A DNA stretch of 64,000 nucleotides, from positions 27,035,501 through 27,099,500 of the forward strand of contig CM050446.2 of NCBI GenBank assembly GCA_027563935.2. The letters are read 5' to 3'. This stretch comes from Costus lasius (taxonomy: Eukaryota > Streptophyta > Magnoliopsida > Zingiberales > Costaceae). Both the position numbers and the translations under genes were made by a program. Shown piece after piece: positions 22,333 through 33,765 of the stretch (within the stretch, counting starts at the first letter, position 1; every line of letters starts with the position of its first letter). Below the pieces are notes generated by a model. That model ran no database searches. It was not told where the DNA came from and saw only the letters and a list, made by a program, of their open reading frames with translations.

Positions 22333-25300
22333 CTAATGGTTGAGAAATCTCAAACCCATATTATTACAGTGCTTCTCATGCTTCTGCTGCGCCAGAGGCT
22401 TGGTAAGCGGGTCTGCCAGATTGTCATCTGTATGAACCTTGCAGATTTTGATCTCGCCACGATCTATGATCTCCCTGATCAAGTGAAACCGTCTCAGTAT
22501 GTGCTTGGACTTCTGGTGCGACCGTGGTTCCTTTGCTTGTGCGATTGCTCCAGTGTTATCACAGAAGATAACCAAAGGATCGACACTCGAAGGAACAACA
22601 CCAAGTTCTCTCACGAACTTACGAATCCAGACTGCCTCCTTGGATGCTTCCGAGGCTGCAACATACTCGGCTTCTGTTGTGGAATCAGCAACAGTTGACT
22701 GTTTGAAACTCTTCCACACCACTGCACCTCCATTCAAGCTAAAAACATAGCCTGATTGCGATCGGAAATCATCCTGGTCCGACTGGAACGAAGCGTTAGT
22801 ATATCCTTCAATACTGAGTTCTTCCTGACCACCATATATCAAGAACATATCTTTGGTCCTTCGCAGATATTTTAAGATGTTCTTGACTGCAATCCAGTGC
22901 GCCATACCTGGATTACTTTGGAAACGACTGGTTACGCTTAACCCGTAAGCGACGTCTGGGCGAGTACACAACATCGCATACATAATGGAACCAATAGCCG
23001 AAGCATAAGGCGTATTGTCCATTTCATCTTTCTCAGTCTGTGTTTGTGGACACTGACTCTTCGAAAGACTCAGACCATGTCTGACTGGAAGATATCCACG
23101 TTTAGAATTCTCTAAATGAAATCTCTCCAGGACCTTATCGATGTAAGTACTCTGGCACAGCCCGAGAAGCCTCTTAGATCTATCCCTGTAGATCTTCACA
23201 CCTAACACATAGGCTGCTTCTCCTAAATCTTTCATCTGGAAACACTTCCTCAACCATGCTTTAACAGCATGCATTTCAGGAATGTCATTTCCAATGATCA
23301 AGATGTCATCGACGTAGAGGACTAGGAAAGTAATCACGCTCCCACTAAACCTCTTATATACACACGGGTCATCCTCGTTCTTGATGAAACCAAATTCAGT
23401 AACTGATTCATCAAAACGAATATTCCAGCTTCTAGATGCTTGCTTAAGTCCATAAATGGACTTCTGTAACTTGCATATCTTATGACGATCTGATGGATTA
23501 GTGAAACCCTCAGGTTGTGTCATATACACATCCTCATCCAGATTTCCATTAAGGAAAGCTGTTTTCACATCCATCTGCCAAATCTCATAATCATAATATG
23601 CAGCTATCGCGAAAAGAATCCGAATAGACTTAAACATGGCTACAGGTGAGAAAGTTTCATCATAATCTATCCCGTAGATTTGTTTGAAACCTTTCGCAAC
23701 TAGCCTGCCTTTATAGGTAACCACGTTACCATCCATGTCAATCTTCTTCTTGAAGATCCATTTACAGCCTATAGGGATAACTCCCGAAGGCGGATCAACC
23801 AAATCCCAGACTTGGTTATCTGACATGGAGTCCATCTCGGCGCGCATAGCCTCAAGCCATCTCGCTGACTCCGGTCCACTGACCGCATCCGCATAAGTGA
23901 GGGGTTCATCATTGTCAATGATGTAGACTCCGTCATAGCGCTCAGGCTGTCGACGGATCCTACCCGATCTTCGCGGTTCCCGTGATATCTGAGCCTCAGG
24001 TTGTTCAATAACCTGTTCTACCGGCTCAGGCTCATCCAACTGTGCTTGATCACTTTGTCCTTCCTCTGGATTCTCATCCAGTTTTATTTCTCTCCCACTG
24101 GCCTCTTGCAGAAGAAACTCCTTCTCAAGAAATATGGCCGTCCGAGCAACAAAAACCTTGTTCTCTTTGGGATCGTAGAAATAATAACCCTTAGTTTCCT
24201 TAGGGTAACCGACAAAGATACATTTGTCAGATCTGCTCTCTAGTTTCCCAGAGGCGAGCTTTTTGACATAAGCCTCGCAGCCCCAGATCCTGATAAATGT
24301 CAAGCTCGGCTGTTTCCCATACCATAACTCATATGGCGTCTTTGAAACTGCCTTGGATGGCACTCGGTTTAGTACCTTTGCAGCTGTTTCCAGCGCAAAA
24401 CCCCAAAAGGAGTATGGAAGAGTAGCCTGACTCATCATAGAACGAACCATATCAAGTAGCGTTCTATTTCTCCTCTCGGACACACCATTCCATTGCGGTG
24501 TTCCTGGCGGAGTGAGCTGTGAGATGATCCCACACTCCTTCAGATAGTCAGTAAACGTATGACTTAGGTATTCACCACCTCGATCTGAGCGAAGTGCCTT
24601 GATATTTCGGCCTAGCTGATTCTGTACTTCATTCTTGAACTCTTTGAACTTGTCAAAAGATTCACTCTTATGTCTCATCAGATAGACATACCCGTATCTA
24701 CTGAAATCATCAGTAAAGGTAATGAAGTACTGATAGCCACCTCTGGCATGTTTACCAAATGGCCCACACACATCACTGTGTATAAGGTCAAGTAAACCTG
24801 AAGCCCTTTGACCTTTGTGAGGAAAAGGTGACTTCGTCATTTTACCCATCAAACAAGCTTTGCATGTATCAATCTCCTTATAGGAGAATGATCCCAGCAG
24901 TCCATGATCATGCAACCGCTTAATGCGTTTCTCGTTTATATGGCCTAAACGACTATGCCACAGCAAGGTGCTGTCATCAGCATACTTGGCTTTCTTAATA
25001 TCAATTTGCTGTATCGAACATTCCATGTCCAACATGTATAACCCATTGTTAATTGAACCAGTTGCATAAACAATATTATCAAAAGACAAAATACACTTTG
25101 AAATATTGCATTCAAAGGAAAATCCCTTCCTGACAAGAGCAGGAATGGAGATAATATTTTTAGTTATACTGGGAACAAAGTAACAATTGTCTAGTTCCAA
25201 TACAATGCCAGATGGTAAAGGAATGAAGTAGTCTCCTACAGCAACAGCAGCAACCCGTGCCCCGTTTCCAACTCGTAGGTCCACCTCATGCTGTCCCACC

Positions 25301-26214
25301 TGTCTTCTTCTCTTGAGTTCCTGTACATTTGAACAAATGTGAACTCCACATGCAGTGTCCAACACCCATGATATAGAAGAAGAGAACATGACCTCAGTCA
25401 CGAATATACCTGAGCCAGAAGCGAAGCTTCCCCTCTTATCTCCTTGGAGCGCTTTACAGTCCTTTTTCCAGTGACCCAGCTGGCCACAGTGGAAACACCT
25501 GTATTCCTTGGACCGCTTCACCTTCTGCTTCAGAGCCTTGCTGTAATTCTTGACCGGGGCCTTACCCTTCTTCCCCTTCTTCTTGTTCCTTGAAGGAACC
25601 ATCAAGACAGAGGTCGAAGGCTTACCCTTCAGAGTCTCCTCAGTGGTCAAGAGCATATTCAGCAGCTCTGCCGGAGTACAATCGATTTTGTTCATATTAA
25701 AATTAATAATGAACGCGTCGAATGATGGCGGGAGAGACTGCAGAATAATGTCCACAGCAAGCTCCTGGTTGATGGTGTGCCCCAGTTTCTCCAGAGCCTC
25801 CTTGTGCCCAATCATCTTGAGCACGTGAGCTCCCACTGGGCTCCCTTCAGCCAGTTTGCTCTGAAAGAAGAGCTTAGTCAAATTATAGCGTTCAGTCCTC
25901 GCCTGTGCAGCATACAGCATCTTGAGGTTTGCTATAATCTGTATAGCTGACATATCCTCATGCTGACGCTGCAGCGGTGGCGTCATAGACGCTAGCATCA
26001 GGCAAGCGACATCAATGCTATCATTGACGTGCTTTTCATAGGCTTCCCGAACCGCCCTTGCGGCGTTCGGAGCGGGCTGCGGCGGTATCGCCGTCTCGAG
26101 GACATACAGTTTCCTCTCTGCCTTAAGAACGATCTTAAGGTGTCCAAACCAGTCAGAGAAGTTCGGCCCAGCAAACTTCTCCCTTTCCAGTAGGGATCGC
26201 ACATTGAAGTTCAT
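22333..26214 (-). CDS. Ty1/copia Gag-Pol polyprotein, full-length ORF (1293 aa)
   Basis: One frame encodes Gag, protease, integrase, RT and RNase H in copia order. Gag is about residues 1-255, with a CCHC knuckle CFHCGQLGHWKKDC at 240-253. The protease site is LDTACG at 285-290; Ala replaces the usual Gly of DTG, as in Copia-2. Integrase has H420, H425, C451, C454, then D481, D544 and E580 with exact D35E spacing. RT has KTAFLNG, IYGLKQASRSWN and YVDD at 967-970. RNase H reads GYTNAS, with Asn1140 where Copia-0 and Copia-2 have the catalytic Asp. The start ATG 26214 gives MNFNVRSLLEREKF, similar to Copia-2's Gag start. The ORF is open throughout, but the Asn suggests RNase H is inactive. Confidence 0.95.
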   Translation of the reverse strand: MNFNVRSLLEREKFAGPNFSDWFGHLKIVLKAERKLYVLETAIPPQPAPNAARAVREAYEKHVNDSIDVACLMLASMTPPLQRQHEDMSAIQIIANLKMLYAAQARTERYNLTKLFFQSKLAEGSPVGAHVLKMIGHKEALEKLGHTINQELAVDIILQSLPPSFDAFIINFNMNKIDCTPAELLNMLLTTEETLKGKPSTSVLMVPSRNKKKGKKGKAPVKNYSKALKQKVKRSKEYRCFHCGQLGHWKKDCKALQGDKRGSFASGSGIFVTEVMFSSSISWVLDTACGVHICSNVQELKRRRQVGQHEVDLRVGNGARVAAVAVGDYFIPLPSGIVLELDNCYFVPSITKNIISIPALVRKGFSFECNISKCILSFDNIVYATGSINNGLYMLDMECSIQQIDIKKAKYADDSTLLWHSRLGHINEKRIKRLHDHGLLGSFSYKEIDTCKACLMGKMTKSPFPHKGQRASGLLDLIHSDVCGPFGKHARGGYQYFITFTDDFSRYGYVYLMRHKSESFDKFKEFKNEVQNQLGRNIKALRSDRGGEYLSHTFTDYLKECGIISQLTPPGTPQWNGVSERRNRTLLDMVRSMMSQATLPYSFWGFALETAAKVLNRVPSKAVSKTPYELWYGKQPSLTFIRIWGCEAYVKKLASGKLESRSDKCIFVGYPKETKGYYFYDPKENKVFVARTAIFLEKEFLLQEASGREIKLDENPEEGQSDQAQLDEPEPVEQVIEQPEAQISREPRRSGRIRRQPERYDGVYIIDNDEPLTYADAVSGPESARWLEAMRAEMDSMSDNQVWDLVDPPSGVIPIGCKWIFKKKIDMDGNVVTYKGRLVAKGFKQIYGIDYDETFSPVAMFKSIRILFAIAAYYDYEIWQMDVKTAFLNGNLDEDVYMTQPEGFTNPSDRHKICKLQKSIYGLKQASRSWNIRFDESVTEFGFIKNEDDPCVYKRFSGSVITFLVLYVDDILIIGNDIPEMHAVKAWLRKCFQMKDLGEAAYVLGVKIYRDRSKRLLGLCQSTYIDKVLERFHLENSKRGYLPVRHGLSLSKSQCPQTQTEKDEMDNTPYASAIGSIMYAMLCTRPDVAYGLSVTSRFQSNPGMAHWIAVKNILKYLRRTKDMFLIYGGQEELSIEGYTNASFQSDQDDFRSQSGYVFSLNGGAVVWKSFKQSTVADSTTEAEYVAASEASKEAVWIRKFVRELGVVPSSVDPLVIFCDNTGAIAQAKEPRSHQKSKHILRRFHLIREIIDRGEIKICKVHTDDNLADPLTKPLAQQKHEKHCNNMGLRFLNH

Positions 26215-28024
26215 GGTGTTCGTTGCTGCAGGTATCTACAACAATGCAAGAACAGCAAGGTCAGTATCAATGTATAAGAATCGATCAGGACTTAAGAAAG
26301 ATTCTTTTTCTCACTATTTTATCTGGCTGGTAAAATCCAGCAAAACAGCCCGAAAGAGTAATACTCTTTTAGTGAGATGGGATCCGGATTTCATACTTGG
26401 TCTCCGCGTCCCGCTCAGGCGAGATAAGATGCACAGAGAGTACAAGCACTAGTTTCTGGTAGGCATCCCAGCCAATCGCCAACCCATGCGATTCCCCTTC
26501 ATCTGGGCAATCCAGCAGACTGCGCCAACTGAGTTGGTACAACACAGTCTCTGATCCCACAGATGGCTGCCTCCATGTGCTACCATATGCTCCACATATG
26601 TAGCCAACACGGTCAAGCTGACCCGACCTACTCCCTGGACCACCATGTGCTATGCTGAGCAACGAGAAGGGATAAATCCCTACTCTGTAACACACAGGTG
26701 TAATCCCACACCCTCTGAAGATAGATGGACGTGCCCACTGAGTGGGTACAACACGGCTCCAACGATAATCAGAACAGTGAGGTTTCGCGTCAGAAGGCTT
26801 ACGAGCTTGATATTAAGCGTTGGATTTTCACGGTCTTTTATCTTCTTCACTATCATGCAATTCCTATGGTGATAGCAGAAGATAAACTTAATCATGCAAT
26901 TCAAATATTTAAACAATAAATAAAAGAAAGCATGAATCTTATGTGGTAAAAGCCCATAGCCCTAGTGAGACCTTAACCTAACTTAAGTCTTCACTTGCTC
27001 TTCATGGGTCTTTGACTGCTCATCTGGCCCAAACCAGGGCCCAAGCGCCAATTACAGCTCTGGTGCGCCCACCAGGAAAATGCGCCAGGTCCTAGGGTCG
27101 AACCCTAGACCTCCCACCTGGTCCAGCCACAGCTGCATGCGCCTCTGCCAAGTGTGCTCTGTGCTCTTGTCTAATTAAATTACAAATTTAACTATCTAGA
27201 CAAGATTGACACGCAGGTCAATTACATTTTATAAATTAAAGCAATGTGATACGCAGATCACAATAATTAATTTACAATTTTTAAAATCCAGGCACGCAGG
27301 CCCCAGCACAGCACACAATTAATATGGGCAGCCCACATAAGACTAAATAGACAAACATATGCATCAATCAACAACCATGTGATCCATCATAAAAATTAAA
27401 ATTTTCGAAAACCCCATGGGATCAATTTTAATTTTCCTTATTTGCCCTACAACCTTACAACGGTCCATTACTAGGGATCCACTCATCCAACCTAGTCAGA
27501 TCCACTGCCCTTACATGCACCAAGTCCTAACTGACTTGAGTCGACCATAAGGTCAACCATGCATGCGTCAGGGCTGAACGACCACACTGAGGTCTGGCAA
27601 GCGGGCGTGACCCCGGGCCTAACTCAGGTGCGTTCATTAATCGTCTCAATCAGACATCGCTACACACCTGTCTGCAGTCGACCTATAGCCACCATAGGCT
27701 TGCGCCAAGGTGCTATCTGGTCGACCCATTCAGGCTGTCAGATAGTCTGATCAGACTGTTGGATCTAAACTAGGGGTGACTTCAACCCTAATAACCCGTC
27801 TAAGGGTTTAATGCAAGGCCTTGATCTAATGATATACGCGCAAGTGTTAAGTTTTAAAGAAAACAAAACTACTAGAAGCGCATACTATTTATACATGCGT
27901 CAACTTGCAACAAATGTTCTAGCATGTAGTTACGCATGTCATGAATAAACATTAGATCAAATGAACTAGCACAATCATGGATCACGTAAAGCATCAAGCA
28001 ATCAAGATAACATACAGTAATCTA
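26215..28024 (-). other. 5' leader of Copia-1, with hairpins
   Basis: About 1.8 kb between primer site and Gag ATG, without a supported ORF. On the element strand there are hairpins CCCAC-TCA-GTGGG (26746-26734), CCAAC-TCA-GTTGG (26537-26525) and TCTCGC-CTGA-GCGGGA (26424-26409). The last is followed by GGATCCCATCTCAC, also found after a hairpin in the Copia-2 leader. Such a leader normally holds packaging and dimerisation signals. Confidence 0.7.
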
Positions 28025-28036
28025 GCTCTGATACCA
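28025..28036 (-). other. primer binding site of Copia-1 (initiator Met tRNA)
   Basis: Element strand TGGTATCAGAGC, three bases after the 5' LTR, is the standard copia primer site. Confidence 0.93.
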
Positions 28037-28039
28037 AAT

Positions 28040-29764
28040 TGAAGTTACCCCTTTAGCCTAAGGGGGGTCCCCTTCTAGGGGGAGCAAAAAACCCTAAAGT
28101 GATGGCGCATAAAATTTTGACTTGCGGAAACTAGGGTTATAGAATCGACTTGCATGTTAAAAGATCAACTCGATATAAGATTATCAAAGATGATGCAAAA
28201 CGATCATACCATCGCCATGGAGTAGGTGTTGCCTTGGAAGCTAAAGTCGCAAGTGCCACTTCTCCAAAGTCCCGCACACAAGAGGATGATGGCAAACTCT
28301 TTGTCGCTCCTTGTGCTAGCAAGGCTTCAAAGAATCCTTGATCGAATGAGAAAGGGATGGAGATCTTTTCTCTTGGCCGAATCCTCCTCAATCCTTCAAG
28401 CGTCGCCACACTCACGAGAGTCGAGAGGAATATGGGCGAGAGGAATTAATTGTGTTGGCGAAAATAGGGTATACTCTATTTTGGATGAGCGCTCTCTCCA
28501 AGTGGAGATCATGGTTACTAAAAATAGTAACCACTCCTCACCCCAACGTTCACGTCAAGTGAACTTGTCGCCAACTCCTCTCCCCTTGAACCATGCGCTC
28601 ATCAAGTGAGCCGGTTCACTTTGGTTCGGTTTAAGAACCAATCAAGCCAATGATCTAGTCTAGATCTTAAATAAACCCTAAGGTTTCCGATCTAACCGTC
28701 GATCTCCTCGATGCCCCTGATCTGACCGATCTGGCATCTATTCTCTCGATCGAAGCTTACCGATCTTAAGCCCTAATCAATCAAACATGATCAGACCAGA
28801 TCTCACTCACAATCAGAGATTAAATCCCTTTAAACTGAACCCAAACAATTCAGTCCACACGATCTGACTTAAGTAAGCCATATCATCAAATTGTGCGACC
28901 CTGAGGGTTTCCTTTAAATGTCGGTAACGATAATTCTCATTATCACGATCAGTGAGGGGTATCTAGCAACACATCACTGTCTCCCGATAGAAAGGAAAGA
29001 GTCTTCCAAGACTACACCCAAACCACAGCACAAGTGTGAATCATTTCACAAGGCATGCATATTTCCTTTGCCACTGGATGTTCTTATTGGACAAGCCTGT
29101 CAAGCTCGTAACTCCAATATGATGAGCATGATTAGAACAGATGAACACTGTCACCTGGGTATGGCCATACACTTTCTCAATCATCTCATCCAGGGGGCCC
29201 CTTTAGAACATCACACTCCTTAAACAAGGAGACGGCAATCCTATGTCTATCACTAGTGCTCTAACCTGACTCAAGCTCACCATCCAAGATAGTCTATAAT
29301 CATTATCTTTCAAATGATATTGAACCATCTCAAAACAATGACAATCATCATTCAGAAAACACAAGTGATCTCAAGTCAGAGGAAATGTGCCACTTGTCTT
29401 AATCAAGGAATATTCACATTGTGACAAACAATTGAACATCCTAGTAGGGTCTGTCGAGTACATCCAATGTACCCATGAGTCTACATCTTATTCCATGCTC
29501 GAAGCATCCTATAAGATTAGAACACATATTAGTCTCAATCATATCAAGGCTGTCTCATGTTCACCAAGATATATCGACTAAGGACATAATAGCATGTCAG
29601 CCGAGCTGAACAGCTTTGAGACATTATTCAGAAGAACATATATTGCAGCAGACAATGTAGCTAACTGAATAACAACCATGCCTTTATAAACATAACAGTT
29701 TATTACATGATACAAATACATTCCCATAGGCCTCAAACATTAGCCTTAAGGGCATACCCCAACA
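28040..29764 (-). repeat. 5' LTR of Copia-1 (1725 bp)
   Basis: Same length and boundaries as the 3' LTR; TGTTGGGG...ACTTCA on the element strand. Confidence 0.95.
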
Positions 29765-30870
29765 CAGACACTATAGTCCCTAGGATTATTCGATGACGTC
29801 CAGTGAATGTTCACGAATATAGGGTGGCAGGATTTTTATCACCAGAGGCATCTGACCTATGTTCAGCTGACTTTGGAGTTTTTCAGCTCTGTCGAGATTA
29901 CATTGAGGAACTATGACGACAGTGATCCTGGTAGGATGACGTTCCGGTTGGGGAACTGGGCCCATGTACTGACACTTGACCAGTTTTGTCATATATTTGG
30001 GTTCCCCTCAGATGGTACTAGATATTGCCCACACGAGTACACTGATAGGACTTTCTAGCGAGATAAATCTGGTGAGGGAGGATTCAATCCGAGGACCGCC
30101 AGAACCACACACTTATCAAGTCCAATTTTCAGATATATACATTGAGTACTTGCACATACTATTTTTGGGAGAGCAGAGAGCGACGACATGGTCAGATCTT
30201 CGGAGCTGTTCTTCTTATGGGCTATGTTGATAGGATTCTGCCTCAGCACCCCGTTCTACTTCATGAAGCAGATTCACAAGGCTGCTAGAGCGCGGAGAGA
30301 AGTCCTGGTGATGGGAGGCATGATTACCACCATTGCCCTTGCCCTCGGTTTTGACCCCTCTGGGTTGAACGAGGAAAAGGGCAATCCCAGACTAGATATG
30401 GACACATGCGTAGCCATTAAGATGATTACGAGGCTTGGGAGCTTGTATCATCTGATGTTCAAAGGTACTGATGTTACGATGAGGCTGCCGAACATGAACC
30501 GCACTACGGTTCGTGTTCAGCAGAACTGGATCGTGGATCCCACTCGTGGGGGAGGTCCTAGAGAGGCAGCTTATCCTCCTTCACCGCTGAGGATTCTAGA
30601 GCACATTCCTCCAGTCGAGCCATCTGCCGCTTATAGGCCGTCTACATCTGCCGGCCATCTACCTCAGCACCACCAGACCCTTCTCTAGAGTAGATACGAG
30701 CCGAGCAGATGAGGATGCATGACGACATATCGCGCCTTGAGCATGGACAGTCGAGGGCACTCAAGTCTTTATGCGCGATAGAGGAGCTATTATGGCGTCG
30801 TCTCCCATCTTCATCGACACGACATCCTAGAGACGAGGAGGATGATTCCGAGCATACAGAGACAGACTGA
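29765..30870 (+). pseudogene. B ORF2, last segment (conserved ATHILA ORF-1-like domain)
   Basis: After the second copy of CAGAC the ORF resumes (TL-stop-SLGLFDDV in relation to F). It carries the conserved globular part: IGWQDFYHQRH, TLDQFCHIFGFPSDGTRY, MVRSSELFFLWAML, FMKQIHKAARARREVLVMGG and TTVRVQQNW. The tail is Pro/Ser-rich and the stop is at 30868-30870. Several stops and frameshifts break 29765-30190; the part from 30188 is open for 166 codons. F at 34455-36267 is the closest relative. Role unknown; an RNA-linked or envelope-position protein can only be guessed. Confidence 0.77.
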
Positions 30871-32505
30871 TAGATCTTGTAAGTATCTTTATTTCGTTTT
30901 GATGTATTTATAGTTCTACTTTGATATTATGTAGGAGATCTTACATTTATCTTATATGTGCATAGGATTTACTATACTGGATGCCGATACGACCACACAT
31001 AGCATTTTTATGTTTTCTTTGTGTGTGTGTGTGTTGTATCTGGATATTATGTGGTTCATTTTGGTATTTGACATTAGACTTGATATTGCACATACATGAT
31101 GGTATAGGACTTAGGGATGCTGGACATTGTGTGGATAGGACAGTTCTGTATATATTTGGTATTCATCGTGTGTTTGGGATGCTATATGGTGATTTTTGAT
31201 GCTGTGTTGATGAGTTTGTGCATTCTAGGATGATTTTGATATATATTCTTTGATATTTAGAGTGAATAGTAACTATGCATGGTAAACTATGATTTGAATG
31301 ATAAAACATGACGGTATTTGATGTTTGAAGGTTGATTACCATGTAAAACTTGAATATCTTTGATATGGTATATTTTTCGGATTTTTCTGAGCTGTATTTC
31401 ATACTTTTGATATAACTGTACAGGGTTTCGCCAATAATACAAAGGGAACTCTTGCAAAAAAATTTTTTGAAATCTTTCATTTATTCAATGTTTATACATA
31501 TGCAACAATTTAAGTCTAGGGTGTCCTTTTTCATGTTTTGCTAATCCTTCAAAGTTTTATAGATATGAATTTTGAATGTTTATGGTTGTTAAGGATTAAT
31601 CAGATTCATTTTATCCTTAATTTTGAACTCAGGAAGCATTTTGGGCATTTAATTTGATGACTTAAAGAATTTTTGAGATTTCATGAAAACTTAAATTGTT
31701 GAGTAAGATTGATTCTGGTATTGATAAAGTTTACATAGGAATTATTGTATGTTTAAACAACATGTGCATAGTGATCCTTGTACTTTAAGTTTAATTTATT
31801 TTCCTTTGATTTAATAGTGATTTTTATGGATAGAAATTTGGTGATTTATATATTTAACTTGAGATTTGCTCCAACCCCTCTAGTAGCATAATCTGAGGTT
31901 ATGGGTTGACACTGGCCGGCTTTTTCCATATTTTGACTGAAAAAAAAAAAATTTTGACTCCTCTATTTGGCATTGTGAAAAATTGGCAATAGTACCAAAG
32001 ACATGAGTTGAAGTCTAAAAAAAATTATGAGAAAAAGAAAAAAGCTTAGGCTAAGTGGAAAATTCCTTTGGCTTAAGATCGATACCATGAGTTAAATTAT
32101 GCTATTTTGCAGTATACTTTAAACAATTTTATGATAAATAACAGTTTAAAGGCCAAATTGCATTAAAAATCTTGTATCTATAGTTTCACCAAATGACTAG
32201 TAAATCTTTATCTATTGATTAAGGCAGATTTATTAAACCAAGAAATATTTAATTGCTTGATATGTGTTGAATGAACATTATAACATGGCTTGTGCATTTT
32301 ATCTTTCTTAGATTGTAAACTCTTTGATGATTTATTTTTACTATGACTTCTCTTGAATGATCTAAGTTCTAAAAAGTTACATACCTGAAATGTAGATTAA
32401 GGGCTTTATTGATGGTAAAATTGATGAGTGTTCCTTATCTTTACATTCTTTATTCACATTGATGTATTGCTTGAGGACAAGCAAAATTCTAAGTCTAGGG
32501 TATTT
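30871..32505 (+). other. 3' non-coding region of B
   Basis: AT-rich, no supported gene. It contains a short GT repeat (about 31020), the conserved hairpin element at 31956-32015 (TTTGGCATTGTG...ATGAGTTGAAGTC) preceded by an A-run, and the TTGAGGACAAGCAAA block at about 32471 ending TCTAGGGTATTT just before the LTR. Confidence 0.7.
31956..32015 (+). other. conserved TTGGCACTG / TTGAAGTC element (B)
   Basis: GACTCCTCTATTTGGCATTG, an AT loop, then CAATAGTACCAAAGACATGA and GTTGAAGTC. CATTG pairs with CAATA less well than CACTG with CAGTG in D and G. Copies: 17975-18036, 18056-18110, 48813-48872, 48908-48968, 59277-59336. Confidence 0.75.
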
Positions 32506-32760
32506 TGATGCGTTGTATTTACACCACACTTTTGCCTATATTTTAGATCATATTTTGGGCTTATTTGTATGATTTTGTGCTTATTTCGGTGTTTTTACTT
32601 CACTTGGCATGGAATCTTCACTTTTCTTAATTTTTATGAAAATGTAGGTAAAATCACCCAAAAATAAAGGATTTCACGAGTTTTGAAGCCAAAGCATGAT
32701 TCTTGAGGAGATCATGAGCTTACATGTCAAATTTGGAGCGAAAATGGTGAAGAATTCGAT

Positions 32761-32968
32761 ATTCACGGCCTTGGCCATAATTATGGCTCAGCCATAATTT
32801 TGATGTCGAACGAAAGGCAAAAAATGGCTAAGTGTTGGAATGCACATAAACTTTCACAGGCGAGGCCGTGAATCCATCACGGCCCATGAAACTTTCTGTG
32901 TACAAAAAGCTGTACATACAGAGACATTTACGGCCGTGGCCGTAAACTCATCACGGACCGTGAAAAGT
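32761..32968 (+). repeat. ACGGCC palindromes in B's LTR
   Basis: Includes TTACGGCCGTGGCCGTAA, TCACGGACCGTGA, ATTATGGCTCAGCCATAAT and AGGCCGTGAATCCATCACGG. The same box type lies before ORF2 in B (11006-11122) and F (46657-46775). Confidence 0.8.
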
Positions 32969-33068
32969 GCCGCCTGACGAGTTTTTCACTCGATTCTCCA
33001 CCAATTCAAACCGGATTTGAACCAAACTTTGTAGAACCGTTCCTTGATGGGTTCCAAACCGATCTGAC

Positions 33069-33076
33069 TATAAAAG
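33069..33076 (+). promoter_or_regulatory. TATA-like box in B's LTR
   Basis: TATAAAAG about 100 bases downstream of the palindromes; fits an LTR core promoter. Confidence 0.55.
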
Positions 33077-33765
33077 ATCATATTTTTCGAGGGCTGGGGG
33101 AGCTTTTTCGGATGAACACAAGTGGCGGCGGCGACTAGGGTGAAATTCAAGTTTTAGAGCATATTCCGGCAAGATTCCATGCAAAAGCAACGATTGATCG
33201 ACACTTTCTCATCTACAAATTGAGAAGAAGGCGGTTTTATTGTTGTCTTAGTGATTTCCTTGCAATTCTGAAAAGATTCTTACTTGTACATCGTGCAAAC
33301 ATGTTTTACTTTATGAACATGAGTGAGTAGATCATTGTTTCGGGATTAATAGCTGTAGCCCGCTGACATTCATGAAATGATCTATATTTTATGCTCTTTT
33401 CATATGAATTTATTATCATGATTTGACTGAAGTTGTGTTCATTTCGTAATTTACCTTGGCCACGTATAATTGCGTATTAGACGTTGCGAGAAGTACCGAG
33501 AGGTGAATCGCAACATCCGATCTATTTCAGTTGAACCTTCGAATCCAATCACGAGAGTAGGTTAGATTCGTTTAAAGTATCTAACAGCTTTTCATAGAAC
33601 TTAATGGGTTTAGTTAGGTTAACTGTCATGAGAGTAGGGAGTTAACTTAATTAAACACCGTATTACACTCCAAGAGGAGGTGATATGTACATTAGGAAAA
33701 GTTCCTTTCATGATTTATATTTTCTATTGATTGAGGACAATGAATAGAAAACTTTGAAGGATTAT

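Larger units (their letters stand above)
20588..29764 (-). mobile_element. Copia-1: complete young Angela-type copia element
   Basis: 9177 bp on the minus strand: 5' LTR 29764-28040, primer site 28036-28025, leader, one 1293-codon ORF, polypurine tract, 3' LTR 22312-20588. Target duplication CAGAC flanks it exactly (20583-20587 and 29765-29769). Both LTRs are 1725 bp and I found only one difference (A at about 21807 against G in the other), so insertion is very recent. It sits in B's ORF2. The open ORF, intact signals and near-identical LTRs make it the most recently active element here. Confidence 0.96.
8429..33765 (+). mobile_element. Element B: Athila-like element lacking RT/INT, split by C and Copia-1
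   Basis: B's own DNA is 8429-12574, 20454-20587 and 29765-33765; the rest is inserted DNA. In order: gag-protease with the 5' end missing, the conserved post-pol block, a non-coding stretch with palindromes, ORF2, a 3' non-coding region, and an LTR from 32506. Continuity is shown by F, which carries the same ORF2 without these insertions: F reads GAGAGGAGA-TGTGCGCGATC across the C site and GATGACCAAACACTACAATC across the Copia-1 site. There is no RT, RNase H or integrase between protease and the post-pol block. Confidence 0.85.
32506..33765 (+). repeat. 3' LTR of B, right end joined to F
   Basis: It starts TGATGCGTTGTATTTACACC, as does the LTR at 57517-58784 (minus). It contains ACGGCC palindromes (32761-32968), TATAAAAG at 33069-33076, and ACGAGAGTAGG-type boxes (about 33549 and 33627). 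The usual ...GCACTTGCGG end is absent; near 33765 it runs into F in opposite orientation, so the end is lost. Confidence 0.78.
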
